DNA of 64,000 bases from Rhodospirillales bacterium (GTDB lineage Bacteria > Pseudomonadota > Alphaproteobacteria > Rhodospirillales > SHVU01). The stretch spans positions 1-64,000 of the forward strand of contig SHVU01000005.1 of assembly GCA_009691105.1 (NCBI GenBank). Direction: 5' to 3'. A program made the translations under genes and the position numbers. This document shows, one piece after another, positions 26,045 to 34,462 of this stretch. A model generated the notes under the pieces. That model was given only the letters and a program-made list of their open reading frames with translations, was not told where the DNA came from and did not search any database. The stretch's first letter is position 1. Every line of letters starts with the position of its first letter.

Positions 26045-26293
26045 GTGGCCCGGGTCATCCTGACCGGGGGCCTGACGCGGCACTTGACCGGCGGCAAGAC
26101 CGAGTTCGAGGTCGACGGCAAGAACGTCCGCGCCGTGATCCGCGAACTCGAGGCGCGGTATCCGGGGCTCGGCCCGCAACTCGAGGCCGAGATGTCCGTC
26201 GCCATCGACGGCGAAATTCACAACGAGCCGTTTTTGCAGCCGGTTCAACCCGGTAGCGAAGTCTGTTTCGTGCCACGCCTGCGCGGCGGCTGA
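26045..26293 (+). CDS. MoaD/ThiS-like sulfur-carrier protein
   Basis: 82-residue ubiquitin-fold protein with GTG start 26045. It has VRAVIRELEARYPGLG and ends FVPRLRGG. The exposed C-terminal Gly-Gly is the hallmark of MoaD/ThiS carriers, which are thiocarboxylated there. Right after a molybdopterin enzyme, a role in molybdenum cofactor sulfur supply is likely, but the MoaD versus ThiS role cannot be decided here. It converges on the deacylase gene. Confidence 0.78.
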   Translation: MARVILTGGLTRHLTGGKTEFEVDGKNVRAVIRELEARYPGLGPQLEAEMSVAIDGEIHNEPFLQPVQPGSEVCFVPRLRGG

Positions 26294-26303
26294 CGCGCCG
26301 CGA

Positions 26304-27749
26304 CTAACGACGGGTGCGACGGAGCACGTGGCCGGGTCTTTCCCCGGTCGAAGCCCCGCGCCGCCACACCGTGCGGCCATTCACCAAGACATGTTCGATA
26401 CCGCTGGCCGGTCGTGTCGGCTCCTCGAAGCTTGCCCGGTCGATGACCGTCTCTGGGGAGAAGACCGTCAGGTCGGCGAAGGCGCCAACTCGGATGGCGC
26501 CTCTATCGACTAGGCCGAAGCGGCTTGCCGGTAGGCCAGTCATGCGGCGAATCGCGTCCGGCAACGTCAAAATTCCCAGATCGCGGGCGTAATGCCCGAG
26601 GACGCGCGGAAACGTTCCCCACAGGCGGGGATGTGGATGCCGGTCGTGGGGCAAGCCGTCCGATCCGATCATCGTTTCGGGATAGGCCAGGATGCGGCGG
26701 ACGTCGCCTTCATCCATCATGAAGAAGATCCCGCCGGCCGGCTGCAGACGCTTCGCGGCATCGACCGGATCGACGCCCCAGTCGCGGGCAATGTCGGCAA
26801 GCTCGCGACCGGCGCATTCGGGATGGCTCTTCGACCAACTGATGAGCACCCGCGACGACGTGCGGACGAGACGTTCTTGCAAGATCGTTGATGCTGCGGC
26901 GTAAGGATAGGCATCGAGGCCGAGCGGCAACGTCTGCTGCGCCTCCCGAATGCGGGCCAGGGTCTGGACGCTGCGGCCGAAATTCTTGATGCCACCGCAC
27001 TTGTGATGCGAGATCACGGCTCGCGCCCCGGATCGTTTAGCAATGGCGATCGTTTCGTCGATCGAGGTTTCGACGCCGTCGTGCTCGTCACGCATATGGG
27101 TCGTGTAGATTCCGCCTTCGGCGGCGAGGACGTCGGCGAGAGCCACGACTTCGTCGGTCGGTGCGGCGCTGGCCGGGGCATAGGCGAGCCCGGTGCTCAT
27201 GCCGATGGCGCCGTCGTCCAACGCATCGCGAAGCCGCGCCCGCATCGTATCGATCTCGGCACCCGTGGCGGCCAGATCGAGGCGGTCCATGGCATGGACG
27301 CGGAGCGTGGCGTGGCCGACGAGCACCGCCGCGTTGACCGCTGGGCGGGTTTTCTCGACGGCGGTCATGTAATCGGCGACGCGGGGAAAGCGCCGCCAGT
27401 CGCCATCGCCAAGAAGATCGAAGGGAGGGGGCGGAGCCTTGGCGAACCCGGCCGGCGACAGACTGACGCCGCAATTGCCGACGACGACGGTCGTCACGCC
27501 CTGGCTGGTCTTTGGCGCCATGTCCGGGGCGATCAGCAGAGCCTGGTCGTCGTGGGTGTGAACGTCGATGAAGCCGGGGGCGACCGCGAGGTTGGTGGCG
27601 TCGATCTCTGTCTCGGCGGTGGCCGATCCGAGTGGCCCGACAGCGACGATGCGCTCGCCGGCGATGGCGATGTCGGCTCGCTGCCCGGCCGCGCCGCTAC
27701 CGTCGAAGACCTCGCCACCGCGCAGGATCACGTCATAGCGGATGCTCAT
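26304..27749 (-). CDS. N-acyl-D-amino-acid deacylase family amidohydrolase
   Basis: 481-residue zinc amidohydrolase of the D-aminoacylase group. Metal-site motifs match that family: GFIDVHTHDD, the bridging Cys in VVVGNCGVSLSP, THMRDEHDGV, ISHHKCGGIKNFG and the Asp in MIGSDGLPHD. D-aminoacylases release D-amino acids from N-acyl forms; related enzymes cut other amides or hydantoin-like bonds. The gene faces the MoaD-like gene and diverges from the SDR gene at 27856. Confidence 0.85.
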   Translation of the reverse strand: MSIRYDVILRGGEVFDGSGAAGQRADIAIAGERIVAVGPLGSATAETEIDATNLAVAPGFIDVHTHDDQALLIAPDMAPKTSQGVTTVVVGNCGVSLSPAGFAKAPPPPFDLLGDGDWRRFPRVADYMTAVEKTRPAVNAAVLVGHATLRVHAMDRLDLAATGAEIDTMRARLRDALDDGAIGMSTGLAYAPASAAPTDEVVALADVLAAEGGIYTTHMRDEHDGVETSIDETIAIAKRSGARAVISHHKCGGIKNFGRSVQTLARIREAQQTLPLGLDAYPYAAASTILQERLVRTSSRVLISWSKSHPECAGRELADIARDWGVDPVDAAKRLQPAGGIFFMMDEGDVRRILAYPETMIGSDGLPHDRHPHPRLWGTFPRVLGHYARDLGILTLPDAIRRMTGLPASRFGLVDRGAIRVGAFADLTVFSPETVIDRASFEEPTRPASGIEHVLVNGRTVWRRGASTGERPGHVLRRTRR

Positions 27750-27855
27750 GGGGGGGGATTACAAAGGAAGCCCGGGGTCTCGGCAAGCGCCGCCATCGTC
27801 GAACGGCCTGGACTTGGCCGAATGATTTAGCTACGCCGACAGGACGGAGGGCGTC

Positions 27856-28599
27856 ATGAAATTCGATTTTTCTGGCAAGAACGTGGTTTTGACCGGCGGC
27901 GCCGGGGACATCGGGGTCGCGACGGCCGAGCTGTTCCTCGATGCCGGGGCGACGACGCTTCTGATCGACAATCGTCCCGACGCTCTCGCCGACGCGACGA
28001 AGCGCTTTCACAACTACAAAAGCCTTCTTCGAACGGCCTGTTCGTCGTTGGAGACCCCGGCCGCAGCGACCAAGGCTCTGACTGCCATCGAGGGGCCGAT
28101 CTTCGCGCTCGTGTATCTCGCCGGGGTCCACATTCCAGATCCCATGAACCCGGACGACCACACGTCCTGGGATAAGACCATGGCTTCGAATCTGACCGCC
28201 GCGTACGACACGGCTATGGCGTTCAAGCCCCGGGCCGTTACCGATGAGCCGTCGCGGCTCGTCTATATCACCTCGTTGGCGGCGAGCAGCGGCACGCCCC
28301 GCGAGCCTGCCTACAGCGCCAGCAAGGCGGGGATGTTGGGATTGGCCCGGGCGCTTGCGAAGCGCTGGGCCCCGGACGTTCTCGTCAATTCTGTGGCTCC
28401 AGGCATCATCGAGACGCGGATGACGGCGCCGCATCGCGCCGATCCGGAATATGCCGCCGGGCTTTTGAATCGCATCGTCATGCGGCGCTTCGGCAAGCCG
28501 TCAGAAGTCGCGAGCGTCATCGGATTCTTGTGCAGTCCGGGCGCGAGTTACATGACCGGCCAGATGGTCCACGTTAACGGCGGCGCCCACTTCTCCTAG
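27856..28599 (+). CDS. SDR-family oxidoreductase
   Basis: Short-chain dehydrogenase/reductase, 247 residues, ATG 27856 after ACGGAGGGCGTC. The nucleotide loop is TGGAGDIGVA. The catalytic Ser-Tyr-Lys set is in YITSLAASSGTPREPAYSASKAG, and the C-terminus has MTGQMVHVNGGAHFS. The acidic residue after the second strand (LLIDNR) suggests NAD(H). Substrate unknown. It runs into the end of the opposing fused dehydrogenase gene. Confidence 0.88.
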   Translation: MKFDFSGKNVVLTGGAGDIGVATAELFLDAGATTLLIDNRPDALADATKRFHNYKSLLRTACSSLETPAAATKALTAIEGPIFALVYLAGVHIPDPMNPDDHTSWDKTMASNLTAAYDTAMAFKPRAVTDEPSRLVYITSLAASSGTPREPAYSASKAGMLGLARALAKRWAPDVLVNSVAPGIIETRMTAPHRADPEYAAGLLNRIVMRRFGKPSEVASVIGFLCSPGASYMTGQMVHVNGGAHFS

Positions 28600-28606
28600 C
28601 GCGGCG

Positions 28607-31600
28607 TCATCCTTTGAGGAAACGCGCCGGGGAAAACGGCGCGATCTCCGGTGCGGCCTTTCCGGTTCGGATCGTCTCGGACAACAGGCGGCCGAGAAGC
28701 GGTGCCAAGGTCACGCCATTGACCGTCGCGGCGATGAAAAGACCGGGCTTGCCGGGAATCTCGCCCAGCAACGGCGCACCGTCGACGGTGACATTGACCG
28801 CGGCCCAGCTGCGGATGATATGCAGGTTCTTCAAGTAGGGAAGAACACGTTCCGCGACCCAAAGATTTCCCTCGAAGCTCGATCGCAGCACTTTCGGGAA
28901 GGGACGATCGGCGTCCATGGTGGCGGTCCAGCCGCCGCCGATGATGAGATTGCCGTTGCGTGCCTGCTTGAGGCTCAAGTGTCGGTCGATATGAGCGACG
29001 AGATGATCGACCATCGGTGGCGCCGGCTCGGTCACGATCATCTGGAGCGGCGAGGCGTGGGCCGGGATCGTGAACCCGGCGAGGCCGGCGAGAGCCGGAG
29101 ACCAGCCGCCGGCAGCAATCAACACCTTAGGCGCGAGAAAATCGCCGCGATTGGTTGTGAGGCGCCAACCGTTGGAGGTCGATTCGATGCCACGGACTTC
29201 GGTCTCGGCGAAAAACCGCGCCCCGGCCTTGGTCGCGCCGTTGAGCAGAGCCGGCGTCGCGAGCAGGGGATTGATCTTGCCCTCGTCAGGGCAATACGCC
29301 GCACCGGCCAATCGGTGCGACAGGAACGGTGCCAAAGACCGAAGCTCGCTGGGGCCGATGACCTCGACCGGTGTTCCCAGCTCGCGTTCCACTGCCGCCT
29401 TGTCGCGGAGTGTGGCGAGTGCCGCTTCGTCCTCGGCGACCATGAGGCCGCCGTTGATCTCGATTTCCAGATCGCGGCCGAGCTCGCGGGCGAGCGCCGG
29501 CCACGACCGAGCCGATTCTCGTTGCAAAGGCAAAACCTGGAACGGGGCTTTCCGGCCTTGGGAGCGTTTTCCGAAATCGTACGACAAGAGCTGAACGTGA
29601 AGGCTGCCGGCATTTCCTCCCGAGGCTTGGCTGTTCGGCAAGCTTCGCTCGAGTTGGATGACATCGACGCCGGCTTTGGCCAGGAAGTAGGTCGTCGCGG
29701 TGCCGACAATGCCGGCGCCGATGACGATGACTTCGGCCCGGCGTTCGGGATCGTTGTGCACGGGAAGCGGCCGCATCAAGCGCGGTGCGTCGCCGCCTTT
29801 GTGACCACCCCATTCGCCTTTCTCGAACGCGAAGGCAGCGGCCGGCATCGGCTTCAAGGGGAAGCGTGGTGCGAACAGGTCCAATTCGTCGCCGCCTCGT
29901 CCAAAAGCCCGCTCGCAGAGCGTTTCGATTTGCGGCCCGCAATAGCGCCCCTGACAGCGGCCCATGCCGGCGCGTGTCACGCGCTTGAGAGTTCCGATGT
30001 TGGTGGCGCCGGCCGCGAGATTTCGACGGATTTCGCCCGCCGTGACTTCCTCGCAGCGGCAAAGAATGGTGTCGTCGGCGGGCTCGTCGAACAATGTCGG
30101 CGCGGCGAAGACGTGCCAGAGAGCCTTCTGGAACTTGAGATCGTTGCTCATCGCCCAGGTCGACACATCGATCTCGGCGTTCATCGGCGACGTCATTTGC
30201 TGGCCCAGAGCCTCCGCCGCGGCGTAACCGGCGAGCGTTCCTTGGGACATGGCGACGCGCGATCCGCCGAGCCCGCCGCAATCGCCGACCGCGAAGACGC
30301 CGGGGACCGACGTGGACCCTTTCTTGTCGCGTTCGACAAGAAGGCCGCCCCAAGGACCGACCGTATGGCGACACCCGAGAAGCCGCGTGATTTCCGCCGA
30401 CGGCAGGAAGCCGTAGCCGGCGCAAACGGCATCGACGGCAAATCGCCGTTCGGTCCCGTGTAGGACGCGGCCGTTGCCATCGACCTCAGCCAGGACGGCC
30501 GCTTCGATCCGATCTTTGCCTTCGGCGCGGATCAAGGCGTGGCCGTTCAGGACCGGAACTCCGCGCAGTTTCAGTTTTGCAAGATAGGCGATACCGTCGC
30601 GCAATAGATCAGGAGCGCGCCAGGCGGCGCCGAGCACCGATCCGGCTTTGGCGAAAGACAGCGCCGAGGCTTCGGCGACGGCGACGACATCGACGCCCCC
30701 GGCGATCAACTCGCAGGCGACTTGAATATTCAGCGGCCCGTTACCGGCGATCAGGATGCGTTGGCCGGGCGCCACCCGATAGGCGCGCCCGAGTGTCTGG
30801 GCGGCACCGGTGGTCATGAAGCCGGGCAAGGTCCAGCCGGGAACCGGATACGGTCGCTCGTAGGCGCCCGTCGCGACGATCAGCTGGCGGGGTCGGATCA
30901 ATTGAGCGGCACCATCTTTGACGATGCCGACTTCGATCGCGCCTTCGGGCGGCCGAAAAGCTCCCCACACCGTTGTCTCGCTCAGGATTTCGATGCCGCG
31001 AGCCCGAACCCGTTCAATGAGAGCTCGGCCGCGCTCGAACTGGTTGTCGGCCTTGCGCGCGAAGCGCTGACTGGGGGCAAGCTGTTTGAAGTACTGGCCG
31101 CCCGGTTCGGGCCGTTCGTCGACGATCAGCGCCGTGACGCCAGCTTTTGCCGCGGCCTCGGCCGCAGCAAGTCCGGCTGGTCCGGCGCCGATGATCAGCA
31201 GCGGAACGTCGCGAGTCGGTAGTTCGCCGGTCGGCGTCGGCGCCAGGACCGGATCGGAAGGCGTGAAGGCCGGGCCGACGTGCGCTTCGCGGCCGATCCT
31301 CATGCCCGGTTTGACTTTGGCGAGGCAGGCCCGCTGGTTGCGCCGGCCGTCGATGGAGACGAGGCAGTCGAAGCAGACGCCCATGCCGCAGAAGAGGCCA
31401 CGACCGACGTCGGCGCGGGTCTGGCGAAAGGCCGCAAAGCCGGCCGCGGTCAGGGCCGCGGCAACGGTCTCGCCTTCGAGAGCGGGAATGCGCCGGCCTT
31501 CGAACTCGACCGTGATAGCGGCACCTTGCGGCTCGATCCCGGCCCCGCGCAGGCGTCGGGATTGACTCGCAGGCGAGGCTTCGGCATTACCGGAGGGGTG

Positions 31601-31618
31601 TTCAGAGGAGGGGATCAT
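28607..31618 (-). CDS. Fused HcnABC-like ferredoxin / FAD-NAD / BFD / DAO amine dehydrogenase
   Basis: A single 1003-residue polypeptide. Residues about 34-110: Fer2_4 [2Fe-2S] domain (GLFCGMGVCFDCLV), as in HcnA and sarcosine oxidase alpha. About 135-480: NAD/FAD oxidoreductase (LLIIGAGPAGLAAAEAA, VDERPEPGGQYF) as in HcnB/OoxA. About 525-580: BFD-like [2Fe-2S] (ILCRCEEVTAGEIRRNL, MGRCQGRYCG). About 632-1003: DAO-type amino-acid oxidase domain (VIVIGAGIVGTATTYFL) as in HcnC/OoxB. Relatives with separate subunits oxidise glycine, opines or hydroxyproline. The substrate is unknown. The start is uncertain: the ATG at 31618 interlocks with a divergent ATG and has no clear ribosome site. Confidence 0.85.
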   Translation of the reverse strand: MIPSSEHPSGNAEASPASQSRRLRGAGIEPQGAAITVEFEGRRIPALEGETVAAALTAAGFAAFRQTRADVGRGLFCGMGVCFDCLVSIDGRRNQRACLAKVKPGMRIGREAHVGPAFTPSDPVLAPTPTGELPTRDVPLLIIGAGPAGLAAAEAAAKAGVTALIVDERPEPGGQYFKQLAPSQRFARKADNQFERGRALIERVRARGIEILSETTVWGAFRPPEGAIEVGIVKDGAAQLIRPRQLIVATGAYERPYPVPGWTLPGFMTTGAAQTLGRAYRVAPGQRILIAGNGPLNIQVACELIAGGVDVVAVAEASALSFAKAGSVLGAAWRAPDLLRDGIAYLAKLKLRGVPVLNGHALIRAEGKDRIEAAVLAEVDGNGRVLHGTERRFAVDAVCAGYGFLPSAEITRLLGCRHTVGPWGGLLVERDKKGSTSVPGVFAVGDCGGLGGSRVAMSQGTLAGYAAAEALGQQMTSPMNAEIDVSTWAMSNDLKFQKALWHVFAAPTLFDEPADDTILCRCEEVTAGEIRRNLAAGATNIGTLKRVTRAGMGRCQGRYCGPQIETLCERAFGRGGDELDLFAPRFPLKPMPAAAFAFEKGEWGGHKGGDAPRLMRPLPVHNDPERRAEVIVIGAGIVGTATTYFLAKAGVDVIQLERSLPNSQASGGNAGSLHVQLLSYDFGKRSQGRKAPFQVLPLQRESARSWPALARELGRDLEIEINGGLMVAEDEAALATLRDKAAVERELGTPVEVIGPSELRSLAPFLSHRLAGAAYCPDEGKINPLLATPALLNGATKAGARFFAETEVRGIESTSNGWRLTTNRGDFLAPKVLIAAGGWSPALAGLAGFTIPAHASPLQMIVTEPAPPMVDHLVAHIDRHLSLKQARNGNLIIGGGWTATMDADRPFPKVLRSSFEGNLWVAERVLPYLKNLHIIRSWAAVNVTVDGAPLLGEIPGKPGLFIAATVNGVTLAPLLGRLLSETIRTGKAAPEIAPFSPARFLKG

Positions 31619-32114
31619 GGCGGCTCAGGCTCGCAAATCGTGGACCGATCTGTATTACGAAGACATCGTCGTCGGCGAGGTCGTCGAGACGCCGCATCAC
31701 ACCGTGACCCAGGCGGCCATCAACACGTTCGCCGAAGTTACCCTCGATGATCATCCGTTGCACGTTGATCTTGATTACTGCGCCAAAGGCCCCTTCGGTC
31801 GTCCCATCGCCCATGGCCTCATGGGCCTGTCGTTGATGGAAGGCCTGAAGATGAAGCTCAGCCTCTATCGTCACACTTCGATCGCGTCGCTCGGCTGGGA
31901 CAAGGTGCGCTTCGCGAAACCGATCTTTCCCGACGACACGATCCATGTCCGGATGACGTTCAAACACAAGCGCGAGAGCAAGAAGCCCGACCGCGGCGTC
32001 GTCACGGAGTTCGTCGAGCTCGTCAATCAAAAGGGCGAGGTCGCTATCGCCGCCGAGCACGTCACGCTGTTGTGGAAAAAAGGCTACGCTCCGGCGGCAT
32101 CGAGCGGCGGCTAG
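31617..32114 (+). CDS. MaoC-like hot-dog dehydratase
   Basis: 165-residue hot-dog-fold protein of the R-specific enoyl-CoA hydratase/MaoC type. The hydratase motif reads FAEVTLDDHPLHVDLDYCA, with the catalytic Asp and His present, followed by GRPIAHGLMGLSLMEG. A strong ribosome site (GAGGAGGGG) precedes the ATG. It starts inside the N-terminus of the opposing fused dehydrogenase (shared CATG) and ends in a four-base overlap with bdhA. Confidence 0.85.
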   Translation: MAAQARKSWTDLYYEDIVVGEVVETPHHTVTQAAINTFAEVTLDDHPLHVDLDYCAKGPFGRPIAHGLMGLSLMEGLKMKLSLYRHTSIASLGWDKVRFAKPIFPDDTIHVRMTFKHKRESKKPDRGVVTEFVELVNQKGEVAIAAEHVTLLWKKGYAPAASSGG

Positions 32115-32905
32115 CGCGCCGTCCAGCCGCCGTCTAGGGTCAGGGCCGAGCCCGTCACCGAGCGGCCCGTCTCGCTTACCAGATACAGAACCAACGCCGC
32201 GATCTCGTCGATGGCGACGAACTGCTTGTTGGGTTGCGGCGCCAGGATCACGTCGCGGATTACCGCGTCGCGCGGAATGCCATGGTGCTTAGCTTGGTCG
32301 TCGATCTGCTTTTCGACCAAGGGCGTTGCGACGTAGCCCGGGCAGATGGCGTTGCAGGTGATGCCGTCTTCGGCGCATTCGAGCGCCGTTACTTTGGTCA
32401 GTCCGATCAATCCGTGCTTGGCGGCGACATAGGCGGCCTTGAAGGGCGAGGCGACAAGGCCATGCACGGACGCGATGTTGACGATCCGGCCCCAGCGCCG
32501 CGTCTTCATGCCCGGAAGTGCCGCTTTGGTCGCGTGAAAGGCCGCCGACAGGTTGATGGCCAGGATCGCGTCCCACTTGGCTTCGGGAAATTCTGGAATC
32601 GGCGCGACATGCTGGATGCCGGCATTGTTGACGAGGATGTCGATCTGCCCGGTCCAGTCGATCACGGTGCGGACCAAGTCGCGGACGTCTTCGGGATCGC
32701 TGACGTCGGCCGAGCAAAACAGCGTCGAGGCTCCGGTCTCTCCAGCGATCTCGGCAGCGATCTTTTTGCCGGCCGTGGCTGGCTCTTCGGAGTTGATGAT
32801 GACCGCCGCGCCTTGAGTAGCCAGAGACTTCGCGATCCCTAAGCCAATGCCGCTAGTCGAGCCGGTAATCAGGGCGGTCCTTCCGGCGAGGGGCGAGTCG
32901 ACCAC
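32111..32905 (-). CDS. bdhA: 3-hydroxybutyrate dehydrogenase
   Basis: SDR enzyme of 264 residues that oxidises 3-hydroxybutyrate to acetoacetate with NAD. It has TGSTSGIGLGIAKSLA, NNAGIQHVAPIPEFP, Tyr-Lys in AAYVAAKHGLIG, and the family-typical AICPGYVATPLVEKQI and ILAPQPNKQFVAIDE. A CoA-transferase two genes upstream on the same strand could act on acetoacetate. It ends in a four-base overlap with the MaoC gene. Confidence 0.88.
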   Translation of the reverse strand: MVDSPLAGRTALITGSTSGIGLGIAKSLATQGAAVIINSEEPATAGKKIAAEIAGETGASTLFCSADVSDPEDVRDLVRTVIDWTGQIDILVNNAGIQHVAPIPEFPEAKWDAILAINLSAAFHATKAALPGMKTRRWGRIVNIASVHGLVASPFKAAYVAAKHGLIGLTKVTALECAEDGITCNAICPGYVATPLVEKQIDDQAKHHGIPRDAVIRDVILAPQPNKQFVAIDEIAALVLYLVSETGRSVTGSALTLDGGWTAR

Positions 32906-32915
32906 GGCAAACCGC

Positions 32916-33443
32916 CTAGGCTGGAAGGGTGGCGATGGTAAGCACGACGCCGCCCTTCAACGCCACGACGTCGCAGTCGCGCTCGTCCACCGACCGGCCG
33001 AGAACGACGAAGTCGGTCGCGGTGTCGAGGGCCAGGACCGGATGGTGCCAGACGGCACGCCGATAGTTCACGCCTTGGCGGCCATTGGTGAGGAAAGCGC
33101 GGATCTGCGCCGGATCGGGCGCATCGCCGCCGGCTGGTGCGACAATGACCAGGAACCGACGCTCGCTCAGGGGCATGAAGGCCTGGGTCGAGAGCGGGTG
33201 GCGCTCGAGGCTGCGGCAGGCGAACGGCAGTCGAGCCGGGGTCACCCGAAAGACGCTCAGCACGGCATGGCCGCCGTCGCGGTCGAGTTCGAGTTTCGTG
33301 AAATCGTCGAAGCGGACCGCCGTGCCGGCGTTGGCGTCGATGCCGCCGGTCTCCGGGATTTCGATCACCTCGCCGAACGGCGCGAAGGCCTGAGCCGTGA
33401 GCGGCTCGACCGTAAGCCAGCGCTCGATGGTGGCGACACTCAC
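32916..33443 (-). CDS. allA: Ureidoglycolate lyase family protein
   Basis: About 175 residues with the AllA cupin-like fold: EPLTAQAFAPFGEVIEIPE, HPLSTQAFMPLSERRFLVIVAP and VNYRRAVWHHPVLAL. AllA converts ureidoglycolate to glyoxylate and urea in allantoin use. I chose GTG 33443, which clears the upstream gene. The track ATG at 33491 would overlap the aldolase gene by 41 bases, so the start is unresolved. No other allantoin gene is adjacent, so its substrate here may differ. Confidence 0.8.
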   Translation of the reverse strand: MSVATIERWLTVEPLTAQAFAPFGEVIEIPETGGIDANAGTAVRFDDFTKLELDRDGGHAVLSVFRVTPARLPFACRSLERHPLSTQAFMPLSERRFLVIVAPAGGDAPDPAQIRAFLTNGRQGVNYRRAVWHHPVLALDTATDFVVLGRSVDERDCDVVALKGGVVLTIATLPA

Positions 33444-33450
33444 GACGGTC

Positions 33451-34422
33451 TTACGACGCAGCGCGATGGCGCGGCGCGGCTGCCCCGACATGGCGAGCCA
33501 GCGCCGCCTCGTCGACGACCTTTCGAACTCGCGCCGTAATATCGGGCGCGACTGGCAGAAGCGGTGCCCGGGGCACGGCGCTCTCGATGATGCCGAGATG
33601 CTTCAGGCCCTCTTTGATGCGGGTATGCATATCCATCCGCGGCGGCGCACCGTAGATCGTCCGGACCACCGGATAGAGCTGATCGCTGGCTTGCCGCATC
33701 GCCTTCAGGTCGAGCTTCTCGGCGGCTCGCCAGAGATCGATCAGCATGTGCGGCGTTAGGCTGGCGAGGCCCGACAGGATGCCGTCGGCGCCGACCGCGA
33801 CCTGGCCCAGGAACCAATCGAAGTTGGAGGGCAGGATGGCGCATTTGGGCGCGGCCTTTTTCACCAGGCGCCAGTTGTCTTCGTAGGCGGTCAGCGTGTC
33901 GCTGCCTTCCTTGATGGCGAGGACGCGGCTGCCGAGCTTGGCGATCTCGACCAAGGTCTCGGTCGGATAGCCCATACCGGAGCCGAGTGGGTATTGGAAA
34001 ATCGAAATCGGAATATCAACGGCGTCGAGCACGGCTTTGACGTAGGCGAGCGGGACGTCGGGCGTCCGCGTGCCGCCCGCCGCCATCTGCGGCATTGGGA
34101 ACAGCACGGCGATGTCGGCGCCAGCGGCTTTGGCGTCGCGAGTCTGGCGAATCGCCTCGCCGGTCGAATAGGGGATGATCCCCGTCATCAGCGGCTTCGT
34201 GCCATTAAGATACTTGCGGGTATATTCGATGACCTGGACGCGTTCCTCCGGCGTCAGCGCCGCGCCTTCGCCGGCGTGGCCGTTGACGAAGACCGACGAG
34301 ATGCCGTCGGGTGTCGTGCAGTAATCGAGGAGCCGGCTGTAGCTCGCCCAGTCGATGTCGCGCTTCTCGGTGAACGGCAGGACCGTGGCGACAATGACGT
34401 CGGTCAGGCGAATGTCGGGCAT
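33451..34422 (-). CDS. DHDPS/NAL-family class I aldolase (copy 1)
   Basis: 323-residue TIM-barrel aldolase of the DapA superfamily, with the Schiff-base Lys in VLAIKEGSDT and an N-terminal loop FVNGHAGEG in place of the DapA GTTGE motif. These enzymes cleave or form 2-oxoacid bonds with pyruvate. Sequence departs from true dihydrodipicolinate synthase, and this is one of three family members in 11 kb. It sits in a run of minus-strand catabolic genes, which favours a degradative aldolase or dehydratase. Confidence 0.82.
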   Translation of the reverse strand: MPDIRLTDVIVATVLPFTEKRDIDWASYSRLLDYCTTPDGISSVFVNGHAGEGAALTPEERVQVIEYTRKYLNGTKPLMTGIIPYSTGEAIRQTRDAKAAGADIAVLFPMPQMAAGGTRTPDVPLAYVKAVLDAVDIPISIFQYPLGSGMGYPTETLVEIAKLGSRVLAIKEGSDTLTAYEDNWRLVKKAAPKCAILPSNFDWFLGQVAVGADGILSGLASLTPHMLIDLWRAAEKLDLKAMRQASDQLYPVVRTIYGAPPRMDMHTRIKEGLKHLGIIESAVPRAPLLPVAPDITARVRKVVDEAALARHVGAAAPRHRAAS

Positions 34423-34462
34423 CGGATCATCTCCTTCGTCTTAAGCGGCGCGTTGGCCGGTT

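Noticed and set aside
28820-30463. 547-residue plus-strand ORF over the fused dehydrogenase
   Set aside because: Shadow frame. The minus-strand protein has four continuous domains with correct motifs.
28607-31618. Heterotetrameric sarcosine oxidase alpha subunit
   Set aside because: The N-terminal half is similar, but the C-terminal part is a DAO oxidase, not a GcvT-like domain, and a BFD cluster is present.
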